Shown here: positions 11,318 through 24,200 of the stretch, piece by piece
How positions within the stretch are numbered: the first letter of the stretch is position 1
How the letters are laid out: each line of letters opens with the position of its first letter
From: Ectocarpus siliculosus
Lineage: Eukaryota; Sar; Phaeophyceae; Ectocarpales; Ectocarpaceae
DNA: 64,000 nucleotides
NCBI GenBank assembly: GCA_000310025.1
Contig: FN649734.1
Span: 3,644,414 to 3,708,413, forward strand
Reading direction: 5' to 3'
Notes under the pieces: model-generated
Told to the model about the DNA's origin: nothing
What the model saw: only the letters and a program-made list of their open reading frames with translations
Databases searched by the model: none
Translations under genes and position numbers: made by a program

Positions 11318-13139
11318 TCAAAGGTTCATGACAAAGTTGCGGTGCACTGAAAACGCCTCCTTGTGTAGTGGTTTCGTAAGAAAGTCGGCGTGCTGCAAAT
11401 GCGACGGAACAAAAACGACCTTGAACTCCCCCCGGTCAACACGCTCACGAATGAAATAGTGGCGGATGTCAATGTGCTTGGAGTTGGGGGGTTGTGGCTG
11501 GGTTATTAGCCAAATGAAGCGCCCCGACATTGTCCTCCTTGATAACAGTGCACCCCACATACCCATCCGGAAAGATAAAACTCCAGAGATACCGCAAGAA
11601 AATCGCCTCCTTCATCCCATCGGCCATTGCAGCGTACTTAGCTTCCGTAGAAGACAGCGTGACGCTCTTCTGAGTCCGAGAGAAAAAAGACACGCAGGAC
11701 CCCGCGCACATGACAACACCTCCCGACACAGACCGCCTGTCCGTCGCTTTGCTAGCGTAGTCCGAGTCCACGTACACCTCCAAGCTAACACCACCTGCCG
11801 TACCCCGCTGAAATGTAATACCGTACGCACTCGTGAATCTAATGTACATCACAATATGCAACGCAGCCTTCCAGTGTACGGACTTGGGCGCGTAAGAATA
11901 CCGTGCAACGGCACGGACGGCGCTGAGGATGTCCGGCCGAGTTTGATTCGCAAGCCACATCAAGTGCCCCACCAAAGAGCGAAACGGCTCTGTAACGTCA
12001 GGTTCACACGCATCAAACTCCTCAAGCTTCACGCCAACGGCCATGGGGGTTTCTTTGTTACGGGTGACACCAAACTTCGCGACCATGGTGGTGGAATACG
12101 TCTGTTGGGAAAGCGTGATGGTTCCCTGAGCAAAATCACGAGAAAAACGAATACCAGCGTACAAGCGAAGTTCTCCAAGGTTGGCGATGGGAACGTAGTC
12201 GTTCAAGTCACTACCAAATTGCTCACACCGACTCCTCTTCCCGATGGCAACGATGTCATCGACATGGACGACAACGACCATGGCGACAACTCCCGCTTCG
12301 ATCAAGCGCATGACGCAAGCGTCGGCAGCACACTGTTCAAAACCAAGACTCGTCATGCCCCTAACCAAGTGTTTATGCCACGTGCGGGATGCTTGCTTCA
12401 AGCCATAGAGACTACGACGAAGGCGAACAATCTTACCAGAAAGAACACCGCAGCCCTGCGGCAGGCGGAGGTACACACACTCCTGCAACTCTGATTGAAC
12501 AAAGGCCTGCTCCGCGTCGAAATGACATAAGTCCAAACCCAACTCACATGCAAGAGCTGCTAACAAACGGATACTAGTGACAGACTGGCGGGGAGAAGGT
12601 CTCAAAGAAATTAATACCTTCACGTTGACCGAAACCTCGAGCCACCAACCTCGCCTTTGCACGCACAGGACGGCCATACTCGTTCCCCTTCCACGCGTAA
12701 ACCCACTTGGCCGTGATCACGTTCGTTCCTCGTTGCTACTCCCCCGCTGCCATCGTCTCGAACGTCCCCGCCGCCGAAAGCCCAGCAATCTCCTTGCGCT
12801 CCGCCGCACGCCAGATGGGATCATGCCGTCCGGCATGTGCTTGCTTGTAAGTTTCCGGAGTCTCCAAGTCGGCAACCAAACCATCCGGCAACGCTGGGTC
12901 ATCGATATCCGCTGTAGGGCCACTAAGAGAACGGGTCATCTGCTCATCCGCCGCCAGCAGCGCGAAAGCCCCCGGCATGCCGGCTCTGCGAGACCCCGAC
13001 CTCGTGACGGCAGGCGTCACCTCGTGCTGCTGCCGGTGCATCACCCTCCGCTCGGGTGGCGCGTGGTACATGTCAGCCCAATCTAGCTCCATCGCCGCCT
13101 TCACGGGAATTTCACCTGCCGTTGCCCCCACCACCGGTG

Positions 13140-13676
13140 CCGCCGCTCCTGCCGCGAGGGCCTGCGCCCCGGCCGCCTCCCCCACCGTCGCCGGGGGGAA
13201 GAAACTGCTGCCGGGGGCCGCCGCTCCAGCTGCAGGTGCTGCCGCCGATGCCACCGCTCCTGCCGCGAGGGCCTGCGCCCCGGCCGCCTCCCCCACCGTC
13301 GCCGGGGGGAAGACACTGCTGCCGGGGGCCGCCGCTCCAGCTGCAAGTGCTGTCTTTGATGCCGCCGCTCCTGCCGCGAGGGCCTGCGCCCCGGCCGCCT
13401 CCCCCACCGTCGCCGGGGGGAAGACACTGCTGCCGGGGGCCGCCGCTCCAGCTGTAGGTGCTGCCGCCGATGCCGCCGCTCCTGCCGCGGGCCTGCGCCC
13501 CGGCCGCCTCCCCCACCGTCGCCGGGGGGAAGACATTGCTGCCGGGGGCCGCCGCTCCAGCTGCAGATGCTGCCGCCGATGCCGCCGCTCCTGCCGCGAG
13601 GGCCTGCGCCCCGGCCGCCTCCCCCACCGTCGCCGGGGGGAAGACACTGCTGCCGGGGGCCGCCGCTCCAGCTGCG
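13140..13676 (-). repeat. 111-bp minisatellite inside Copia, about five units
   Basis: The block GCCGCGAGGGCCTGCGCC and its surroundings recur with a 111-bp (37-codon) period at about 13151, 13262, 13373, 13484 and 13593. On the coding (minus) strand it reads as an Ala/Gly-rich 37-residue repeat containing [18 protein letters not shown]. The array runs directly into the right LTR. The extreme GC content is unlike the rest of the element. Confidence 0.88.
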
Positions 13677-13917
13677 TGTTTGGGGTGTCGGCGCGTGTAC
13701 TATGTTATCACGCTCGCGGGCTCTTGTCGAGAGCGTGTTGCACAAAGGAGTGACTCAAGTTCCTTGCTTATTAGAGAGTTTAACGAGTGACAGACGTGAG
13801 CAAGAAGAGGCAAAGCCTGCTGCACCAAGTCTGTCTATCATACCCATATCTATCTCATCTGCGTAACCCCGTCGGAGATCTCGGAGAATTGTATCCTGCC
13901 GTGTACACACACAAACA
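13677..13917 (-). repeat. Copia LTR (5' LTR by element polarity)
   Basis: 241 bp with TG and CA ends, the partner of 9856-10096. On its outer side it is followed directly by the GCTGG target duplication at 13918-13922. Confidence 0.95.
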
Positions 13918-15502
13918 GCTGGCCTACGCTCACTCTGCCTCTCCAGAATGGGCCGGGTATTGTAGTGAGCGTCGATTTTATTGGGCCATCGTCGGTCACG
14001 TCCCGTGGGAATGCATGTATACTTTTGTTTACAGACCGTTTCAGTCGACGGGCGGATATGTATGCCACTACCAAGGCGGAATTTACCGCTAAGGGAACGG
14101 CTAACATTTTCGTCAGCCGCTACATGGTGTTGTGGGGTTATCCGGTGACTCTTCTTTCGGATAACGGTACGCAATTTTGTTCCAAGTTGTCCATGGCTAT
14201 TTACGAGCTGATGAAGATCAAGAAAGTCACCACCAGCTCCTACCACCCCCAAACTAACGGTGGGGCCGAACGTGTTAACCACACTTTGGCTCAAACGCTT
14301 GCCGTTGTGGTCAATGAGCGTCAGGACGATTGGGAAATCCATCTTCCCCATGTCGAGTTTGCATACAACAACTCCGTAAACGCCGCCACAGGTTTGGCGC
14401 CAAATGAAGTGCATATTGGACGATTGCCCCGTCTCCCGCTTTCTGTTTTGGACCACCCTAGCGTGGGTGGCCATCAAAGTTTGGATCGAGACCAGCTCGC
14501 TTTCTGCAATCTTGCGGTGGAACGCCAGAGACGAGCTTACGCGTTGGTGCGGGAACAACATGCGATTACGGTGTCGCGTGTCGAACGTCGGAACTCTGCG
14601 CTGTTGGACGGTCTGCGTCAGATCCCGAAGTACGAAGTTGGTGGTTGGGCTTGGGTTTACAACTCCGCCGCTACTATTCGGCAGGGTGTGCGGAAACACA
14701 CCGATGATTTGGTGCTCAAAGCGAAGCTTTCGCTCAACTACACCGGACCGTATAAGATCCTTGCTGTTGGCCCGGCCAAGCGGAGGATTCACCGGATGGG
14801 AAACCTGTGGAGCGCAAACTTCTCTACTTGGACCTGCCGTCAGACATGCTGGGACCAGAATCCCGCAACCGTGTCTCAGTCTTGCGGTGCAAACCGTGTA
14901 CCAACCCATACGACATGGATGGTCTGCCTAAGTATATGCCGGCCAATCTGTCGAAATATGTTTTACACTCGTATCGTAACAAATCTCCCCCGTATAATTC
15001 GACTACTGATGATAGTGTAGCAGAGTCTAGTCGTCTGGATGTTGAGAATATTTCGGGACACCAAATTGTACGTGGACACGGTGGTGTGGTAGCCGTTTTG
15101 TACCTGACTCATTGGATGGGTTTGTTTTCACCGTCGTGGGAAAGGGAGTCCGATTTGCAGGAATACAGAAAACACATTTTGCTTGTCTGGTCTGGTAACG
15201 CTAGTCAGCGCATACAAGGAAACCGAGCTTACCGTAATGCTCGGATAGCTTCGGCCGACCGAGAACTTGCTCGGAATCAGGCCGAACGTTTCATTGCTCC
15301 CGGGTACAAGTTGATTTCGCGTGACACTTGGTTGGCTCGCTTCTCTGTTTCTGTTTTGCCTGTCGGAGCCCACATTTGGTACAAAGCTTTGGATGGACTT
15401 TGGTGGCTTGGGCAGATTAGTAGTTTCGTAACAGGCCAGTACATTTTTCGATTTTCGGACACCCCCGGCCCTCGACAGCTTTCTCTCCCGGAGTATAGTT
15501 AA
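13918..15502 (+). mobile_element. Ty3/Gypsy retrotransposon, right segment (integrase core, chromodomain-like end)
   Basis: Continuation of the Gypsy element after the Copia insertion. The integrase catalytic core (about 13965-14450) shows the SVDFIGP start, the LSDNGTQF block and the YHPQTNGGAERVN block. A C-terminal stretch follows (to about 14760). The region 14890-15500, with WERE and LDGLWWLG blocks, resembles the chromodomain-like tail of chromovirus-type Gypsy elements. It is broken like the left segment. No 3' LTR was identified. Confidence 0.88.
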
Positions 15503-16675
15503 CTCCACGGTTTTGGATGCTCCTTGCGGTTCTTGGTGCTTGCAAAAACACCGTACTCGTGGTTTGACCAACCCTTCCACGGATGATGGCATTACCTTCC
15601 ACGGATGATGGCGTTACGTCGCGAGCACCAGGCGTTGCGGCACAGCTGGCTGTTGCCCCATCTGGATCTGTGCTTTGATATCATGCCGCCTACGGGCCGC
15701 TACATGTTTTTATATTTTGTTCTACATCGTACGCAGTGGTACGCTAGCGTGTGTTTGGGTGGTATGAGCTTCTTCTATTGTTGAAATAGTCACCCCGACT
15801 TTTGCGTGCCCAACGCGACCGAACCCCGTTTTGATTCAGACTGGTTCCGTCGTTGGCGATGTGATTCTCAGCAGTCATCACTGTGTGGTGTGGGGATGGT
15901 TTGGAGTATTTGTCGGGGATGAACTATTTTCTCTGACCCTAGTTGCTTTTATTTATCTTATTTTGTCTGATTTGGAAAGTCGCATCTTCGATCTTTATTT
16001 GAGGTTGAGTATTGGATTGAAGATAAAGTATCTGCATCTACGACTTCCCAGGGTGGGCTAATGTAATGGAGCAACTAAATAGCGTGTGAGCATTGTACGA
16101 GCGTTTCATGAACGTTGTATGAGCGCTTATTGGATTTTTGAATTTTCTTTGGACATGGATATTTGGCGTCGTTGAGGGGTATTGAGGTAGCTTGGAGGAA
16201 GATCAAAATCCCGGCCCCGCTCCCTCACTCTCCGAGTGGGCGCATAGCGGACCTGGTCTAAGAAGGCTAAAACAAGAGATCAAACAACAACTGTGAGTAC
16301 CCGAAGCCAGGAGCAACGAACTTGCTCCCTTCCCTCTTGTATTTCTCTGTTCCTCCATAACAAGGTACTGTAACAGGTACGTACATTCCGACTGAACACC
16401 GGCGGTAAACGAACGTCGTCGGAAACCCCGGGGATGCAGTATGTTTTTCAACCCCTGCTATTTGGGTTACAGAGTTGCCGGTAGGTTGCAGGGGGGGGCG
16501 GTTCTGGGTAGTGGACGCCCTTGGAAAAGATTAGCTTTTGGGCTTTTTATTTTCAATGTGTCCAGCGATTTCGATGTTAGCTTCCACACGTCGCTAAGGG
16601 GGGGGCGGGCGCTACCGTCATAGAACAACAGAATATCATTCTTGTATGTGGTGACTTAATTACACAAGAATTTTC
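15503..16675. other. Gypsy 3' flank or intergenic
   Basis: This holds a two-copy repeat of about 22 bp (CTTCCACGGATGATGGC, 15571-15615) and otherwise unique sequence. Part may be the untranslated 3' region of the Gypsy element, but no matching partner was found left of 7590. Confidence 0.4.
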
Positions 16676-18205
16676 TTGGTAAACAATCAGAGACGCAATT
16701 CGCCCCCTACATGTTTCAACCATTTTTTTCGGCTGCCCTCGCCGACCTCAGCGAGAATTCTGTCGATCACAACGTTCCTGTCGGGAGCTCGAGACTCGAA
16801 CGAGAGCCGGGCGTTGCAGCACGGTGAATACCCGTTGTTGTCATTCATGGTGTTTGTTGTTCTTCTTTCGAATCCATCATCATCATCTTGTTTCTACAGG
16901 ATGGGACGCCAGAGGAAAGAGCGAGATGGCAACGGCAGCGCAGATTTTTCTCCGCAGATCCCGCAGATACCATTCTGCGCCTTTCTATCATGTATCTGCC
17001 TTTCTGCCTGACAAAGGGCTCCTCGCTTCCTCCAAGTGTCAACCAATGGGTCTCTGCACTTCGATGCAGGGATCGCCCCCGGCGATGCTTGCCCCTACTG
17101 GATCCCTGTCCTCGTCACCATCTAAGAAAACCCGGCCCTGGGGACAGCCAGAAATAAACGACATACACACTGATTGACTGCGTATTGCTGCTCCCGTTGT
17201 TCCGAGGCACAGCGAGCTATAACGACAAAGAAAGACGTGCACTGATCCGAATTGTCCAACATTTTACTCTTCTGAATCCCCACAAGGTAGACTACACCTT
17301 TTTCTCATCGAGGCATGTTTTCTCTCCATGGCTCGGCGAATGGCAAATAGTAAGACGGCCTCCATTGCGGGCGGTGTCAGCTGCCTTTCGTATCATATTT
17401 TGAACCCGCCGGGGGATTGCCCGGCTCGACTTCATCTCTTCAACGTTCTCTTTCTGAATATCGTGCCGTTTATCAACCACGACCCCTATACACTACATTC
17501 CGCCTACATATCAAATTCAAATTCCTCCACCCAAGCTTGTACACCTCTCACGCAAATAGGAATTCAGGTCAGCAGGCGATCGAGATCTGACCGGGGAAGT
17601 GCCTGCTCGAGACCCCGCACCATAAAAATATGCCCCACCGGGAGCCTCTGTCCCCGAACGAACTTCCTTACTGCACCCCGTGCATGCGCAGGAATGACGG
17701 TCGTTCCGCCGAAAACCCATACGCTGGCGAGCGCCATATCATGCACCGCAATCGGGGCGGAGTCCAACCCACCCCCCCCGTCAGGTACTATTTCGCTCAC
17801 ACCACCAGCCGAAGGGGCTCGCTGGTCGCCCCGCGGAGACCCCTGGAGCTTTGCATCGCGCATGAGGGGATTGGCCCTGACTCGAGGCTCGTTCAGCTCC
17901 GATGTGGTGTACGAAAGGTGTACCAGCTTCGGTGGCGTGGATGGAGCAGGGCTATCCGTGGAGCGTGAGGAAGCACACGAAAGCGCCACCAGTACCCCGT
18001 CGGCCTCGCGTTCAGACAGCAGCACCATCTCTCCGTTCGCGAAAACGAGGGCGGCGTCCACCGGCCGCAAGTAGTCGTCGAGTGCCGCTGTGCGGCCCGT
18101 GACTCCAAAGAGAAAGTTTCCGGTGCAGAAAACGTTTTGCGCCGGCAGGTCTAACGTCGAGATCTGGGCCTCCATGGTCATGCATCGCCATGCTTTCTTC
18201 AGGGT
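16676..18205 (-). repeat. Segmental duplication copy B (last exon and 3' flank of the giant gene)
   Basis: Partner of 4505-5985. It contains the intact last exon of the DUF3638/DUF3645 gene (from 17564 up) and about 890 bp of 3' flank. The two copies are direct repeats bracketing the retrotransposon nest. Confidence 0.85.
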
Positions 18206-21200
18206 CATCACCTGGTTTGTGGGACGGGCATTGATCACCACATTGCAGGTGCGAGAAGAGGAGGTGATTCAAGGCCTGGATGGTGCGGTGGTTCCTTGCG
18301 TGTTGGTTCGCGAGCCTTTTTCAAAGTGGGATTGCTCGTTGGAGGGGAGCTGAAACGTGAGGTGTCTGTGCCCGCACGTGTTGAAGACACTGCAATCGGA
18401 ATCAGATGCCTTTGAGGGACGGTATGCTCCTGGCAGCATTTACCAAACAGTAGGTAAAGACTATGCAAATGGTACTCCTGACCAAAAGCTTGCTGCACCC
18501 CGGACTTCCTGTGCAAGCTCGGAAAAGAGCATCGTGCCAATGGCTGCAAATACGTCGGGGATACAATACGTTTTGGTGTACGGTTGGTGTTGTAGTCGGG
18601 GAAGGGTTGTTGAGCGATAATTCGCACTGGTGTGTCAAATGACAACAGCACAATATGACGCACTAGTTGCTGGCCGAAAGCGGAACACTCTGCTCAATCA
18701 AGCTCATTCCCGACCATAGCGTTCTTCGGGAAACCGCCTTTTTCGTCCCGCCTATTTCCTGCTTGTGATGCTCGCGGAAAGTGAGATGTTCTTCGCAACA
18801 TCAATACGTCTGCGCTGCTCCACGGGGTCACTCGTCCTCGGCGTTTGCAATGGATTTCCAACAACCGGCCACAGCACCAAACCCACCAATCGAAAAAACA
18901 GGACACCAAAAAAAAAAACCGTTCATCCGGTTTCAAACATAAGTATGATAGAAAATACAGATCTTGGTTGTTTGCCTCACCTTGGCCGAAGACGGAAGCT
19001 GATCTGGTGATTCAACCGACAATGCGGAGGCGTAGGGCCAATCGGTCTCTTCGCGGGGCAACATCTTCGCCACGTGTCGCTCCACTTCCTCCTCCTCTTC
19101 CAACTCGAGCTCCATCTCCCGCTCACACTCTCCTCCTATCGCTGAGCTTCTGGACGTGTACACGGTTTTGCCGTACTGCGATGCCCTGGCAGCTATCTCC
19201 TGGCAAAGTTGGGGCTTGTGGACATCGCCTTTGTAGCGGGTACGGTGCTGGTCGACCGACATGGACACCGCGCTGTCGACCGTGGCGCGGGTGTACCCGG
19301 CGCCGTAGGCGGCGTCAAGGGTTGTAACTTCGTCCTGCTCCGCGCGGTCGGGTCGGGCAAAAGTCGCCGAAAACTCCAGCCCCTGGCCGGCCCACGTCAG
19401 AAGTCCAGACCGCGTAGCCTCGACGGTGTTGGCCATGATGTATCCCAGAACGTGTTGGGACGTGATAGTGCCACTGCTGGAAACGCCGGACACCTCTCGG
19501 ATCTGGGTTGAAACGTCTGGCGTGCCGACAAAGACGATGGCCTGGTTGCTGCGCCCTAGCAGTCGAAGGCGGCCGGCAGCCTGCATCACCTTGTCCTTTC
19601 CGTTCTTGGGTCCGATAGTCAACAACGCCTTGGCGTCGGCGGACAGCTTCAGGTCGGCTCCTCGGCAGCGGGCCTCGTCGTAGATGCAAAATGACTCGGA
19701 AGCCTGGATGGGGGATCCGCTGAGGGCCACGCAGCGCCCGACACGGTCGAGCACCATCCACTTTCCACCAACTGCCGCTGTCCTCTGGCTGGCGTCGAAG
19801 AAGACCACACCGCGGAACTCTTTCGACAGGCTCCCCTCGGGCGACAGCAGAAACGCGGCCGCTTCTTTGCTGGAAACCTTCCCCAAGAGGGCGCCACAGT
19901 CGACAAGAACACTCGCCCCCTCTTCCACGCAGAATTTGAGGAGATTCTTCCACGCCTCAGGGGGCGCGTCGCCGATGCTCTCTTCGTCTCGAACTACCTC
20001 GAGCGTGACGTATCGCTCGGTCCGCATCAGGAGATCGAGCATCTTCCCGTTAGTGCTGGAGAGCGAGGGCAGGCTGCCGTCGCGGTTCTTGCGCACCTGT
20101 AGCGGCAGGAGGCGGTGGGAATCGTTGGTCCCAGAAAACCCTGAAGTCGCGCCGGCCCTATTCTCGGCGAGGAACCAAGAATTGGTGCCGATGTACTTCG
20201 GACACAGCTTCGTCTCGGCGGGCAGAACCACGAAGTTCAGCCAGCTGTTGACTACCTCGAAGTTGTGCGCGAAGTAACGGTAGAGGATGTCCATCTGCGG
20301 CTCGTTGGTGAGGTCAAGCTTGAGGACGTCGTCCATTTGCACCAAGTCTTCTTCGGCAGGCCGCACCTCGTCCAACCAGGTGCTGTAAAAATCAGCTTGG
20401 GCGCTCTCGGGAACATCCTCCAGCAAGGTCTTCAAGACCTGTTGAAGCTCGGCTCGTGACAGACCATCGTAGTAGTAGGATAGCACGGTATAAACGATGG
20501 CCACGTCTGACTGCCGGAACTCAGAGCGGTCTGCCGGCGTGTTGCTGGCCCTGAAGGGAACCGCCAGCCGCTTCTTCGCCTCTGCCGTGCGAGAAACCCC
20601 GTAGTTCACCCTCGGGCGGCTCTGCAGGCAGTGAAGAAGGGTCCCATGCGCGAGCAACCCCCGAAGGGCGAGGACCTGCGCCCACTGGGACTCGTCCGTG
20701 AGCGCTGATCTCTCGAGCACGTGATCAGCGCTCACCGCATCGTCCAGCACCAGAGTAGCCAGCTTCGCACGCATCGCTTCGTCGATGTCGCCTAGCCACC
20801 TCATCTCATACGGCGGGTCGCTCGTCACCGAGTCGAAAAGCGCCCGGTGCAGCTCACGCTTGATGTCGTCCAAGGCACGCCCCGGCAACAGGCGCAGTTG
20901 CCCAAACTGCTCCGGCCGGCAACTGACCTCTTCTACCGCAACGTTGCGGTTGGACAGCATCTCTGCTAGCTCTGGGTGCCTGGGCAATCTACAAGGGTTA
21001 GAAAGAGCGATGACAACATATATTGTTGAAAGGCGATGAGTATCAAGACCAATATTTGAACGAATCCTTTTGTGAACTCTATTTGAATTTTTTTTACAAA
21101 CAAGCAGCGTTTCGACATGCCGGGATAAGATCATGCGAGTCTCATTCCATTAGGATAACAAGGACGAGCTGTATTTGAGCGTTGTCTCTGGCAGGAATGG

Positions 21201-24200
21201 GGACGAAAACCAACAGAGCTACAGACCACCGGCGGGAATGCCACGGGGGGGGGGGGGGCGAATCCTCGGGTCATTCCCCAACCCCTGCCAATGTCACGTA
21301 CTGCGACGGATCTATTCGCCTTAAATGCGTGATGGGCGACTGGAGTACGTTTTCAAACAACATGATGTGAGTGTTCAGTGTAAACTTGTGTGTGTGACTC
21401 GCCTCGACTACTTTCCCGGAGTTAACGGTGACAGTACCGGGCGAGGAGTTCAGTAGTGAGACTTGTCCTGCTTCCGTCCGGGTGGCCTTAACGAAGAGGT
21501 GGAAAAATTCCTATATACTTTGTGATGACATGGCACGCACTGGTGTCTTTTAGGGCGTGGGGTAAGCTGACAGGAAAATATAGACTACCTTCGGTACCGG
21601 GCGCGACACATACCGGTGCCGGTGCTTCAGCACACGTAGCATTGCTTGCACAGCCTGGACACGGTCGGCCTGAGACGGAAGTGGCTCCAGCCCACCGACC
21701 GCGTACACGAGTTGCTTCCGGTGGTGGAAGAGCTCGTCGCTCTCGTCAAAAATGTCCCTGAAGGGCATTTCTTCCAAGCGCCCGATCTCTTCGCTGATCT
21801 CCGGGGCGACCTCGAGCAGCTCCAGGCCCTTCAGATGGAGCGACTGCCTATGTTCAGGTGTAACCAGCATCGCCCCTCCCTCACAGAGGCAGCGTTCGAG
21901 ACATCCACGCATGGCTCGGGCCCCCGCAAGCGTCAGGTTCACGTCACGGTTGAAGGGTAGTAGGAACAGCGCACATCCGAGGAGGGACCCAGTTAAGGCA
22001 TGGTGCAGAAAGTCGAACGCTTCGCTGATCAGGGCGCTCAGAAAATGTAAGCGCACCACGGCGGCATCCTGCCGGTGCGTTGTCCAGTGCAGGACTAGCA
22101 GCGGCAGGATAACCCGCGTCTTCCCTTCTCCCATGTTTAGCTGCACGATGTCACCGGGGTTGTCGATCATGTGAAGGGCTACCTCGGCTTGAGCAGGCCG
22201 GATTTGCAGCCCTGAATCGACTTCAAAAGCCAGCCATCGCGGATAAGCTTCCGGAACCCACGTTCTCTTCACCTGAAAGGAAACGATTGCCGCAAATGGG
22301 GGATCAGCTTGGATCGCCTCTGCTACGCCAACAGACAGCAGTTATTTCGTAATGCGTGAACGGCATTGACTATCGCCGAGAAAATGAAGTCTACTGTATT
22401 GTAGGTTGGTATTTCTGTTCTTTTGCATCAACCCTTCGCAATCGGCGTGATGTGCACTGAAAACATGTTCTCCATCTGTTCGAACGTCATTCTCTGGAAT
22501 CAAGCTTTGAAGAAAATGTACGGTAAACTTCGGGTATCTCCCCCATTCGCTTTCTGTTGTTTGGTCGGGAAAAAAACTCTATACCGTGAAACATGCAACA
22601 TGCAACATGCAACACCACCTGGATCTCCTGCCACACCAATGCCTCCGCTCCTGGCTTTCCTGTCCACCGCTTGAGCCTGCCCAACTTGTCTTCGAGCACG
22701 CAACACCGAAGCCACAGCACCACGGCCACCTCTACCCCCGTGGAAGCCTCCTCTGTCAAGAACGGGTTGAACGTTCGAGCGCGCCCGTCCGACCAAAGGA
22801 TTGAAGGCAAGTCTTCGACGGAAGGGGTAGGCAGGAGGTTGGCCAGGCGCTCAATGTTGTACGACCTGGCATACCTATCGTCCGTTCCGAAGCTGATGAG
22901 AGCACCAAGCAAGTGCTGCTCAAGCCGTTCCCGCATCGACGAAGCCTGCCTTAGCTTGTCGCTAAAGTCGTCTCGGAGGCGCTGCAGCACCGGCAGAGGC
23001 ACTGGTGAATGTTGCGGTGGAGAAAGCTGGTGTGCCTCCCAGCTGCCGCACAGCTCGGCGTGCATGTCCTTTGTTAAAACATCGTCGTCTAGGGGCACTT
23101 CGAGTGGGTAGGCGTGCCCCGTGTGTGAAACATCAGAAGCAGGAGTAGTGCTCGCCAACATGACGTCCTTCACCTCCCACACAGCAACCTCCGCAGCGTG
23201 GACAGACTCCGCGCGTACCGGGCAGCGCGGCAGGTTGACCGATCCGAACTCGAAAACGCGCCTCTGTCGCATGAAAGGGCGAGCGCCTGCGATCCGACCG
23301 CCGAAGATTCTCACCTCCTCGACGGCGGTAAGACGCCGTCGAAGGTTCCACCTAGAAGTCTCACACTCTCCCTCGTAAATAGTCGCTGCGTGTTCTAGGC
23401 TGCACAGAACCCCCGGTGACAATGGTCCGAGCGGCGCTGTGGGGTGCAGGAAACCGACACAGTTGCTACTCTCCAGCAAATCGCCACACAGAAGCGCCAA
23501 AGCCGGAGCCGTACCGGATAGATCCAGCACCGTCAGCAGCTGGGCTCGGTCACCCGGCTGCAATGGGTGGTTCACGGAGCACCGACGGACGAGCTCAATG
23601 GCCTTCTCGGAGCCGGTCTTGCCCGCCCGGGCGTCAGGCAGAAGCGTGCCGGTGGCAGCAAACATTGCCGCAAGCTGAAGCCGAGCCGATAAGCCACCCG
23701 CGTCCGGTTGGTTCCACCGCCGGTGCAGGCTGTAGGAAAACACCTTCAGCTCGGCGTCTTCGCTATCTTCGTTGCTGCACTCGATCCACACTCGCGGTGT
23801 TGTTCCCTCCCTCACCGCCACCCTGCCTCGAGGAACGATGATCTTTGTGTCCCCATCTTCGCGAACAAGGACCAGGTAGCGGCTCAGCTCCGGGAGAGTG
23901 TCTTCGAGCTGCTGGGCGCACGCCAGCTGGTAGCCGCGGTGGTTCGCGCAGTGGATACCGCTCGCGTCCTCACGTCCTCTAGGGTCCCTCGGCGGAGGGT
24001 CGACTTTGAACTCGAGCTCAAACCTAGGCAGGTCGATCGTCAGCCCACCATCGGGCTGCAGGTAGGTGTGGATCACCGCGTTCTGGCCGACAGCCCGAGG
24101 CTCGAACTTCGCGAAGGTCTTCATCACCATGTTGTCCGCGTCGGCGAGGACAAGCTTCCCACTGGAACCGAGGCACTCTCCCTTCCCTTCCGCTTCCACC

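Larger units (their letters stand above)
9856..13917 (-). mobile_element. Ty1/Copia retrotransposon inserted in the Gypsy integrase region
   Basis: The element is bounded by two 241-bp direct LTRs, each starting TG and ending CA, with a 5-bp target duplication outside. Its coding strand is minus. Reading from right to left, there is an Ala-rich repeat region, the linker that precedes RT in Copia polyproteins (blocks such as LETPETYKQAHAG and SAAGTFETM), Copia-type reverse transcriptase with a VDD box (about 12680-11900), and RNase H (about 11900-11320). Next to the left LTR the minus strand has a purine run (AGTAGGGGGGC, 10107-10097) that fits a polypurine tract, confirming the polarity. Gag, protease and integrase are not recognised. 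The copy is broken, with several breaks. The LTRs differ at about 4 of 241 positions, so the insertion is fairly recent. Confidence 0.93.

Noticed and set aside
12977-13753. Long plus-strand Pro/Ala-rich frames
   Set aside because: They are antisense readings of the 111-bp GC-rich array inside the minus-strand Copia element.
4505-18205. The 1.5-kb direct repeats as giant LTRs of the Gypsy element
   Set aside because: They contain the last coding exon of the DUF3638/DUF3645 gene, lack TG/CA ends and a target duplication, and their similarity fades gradually at both ends.
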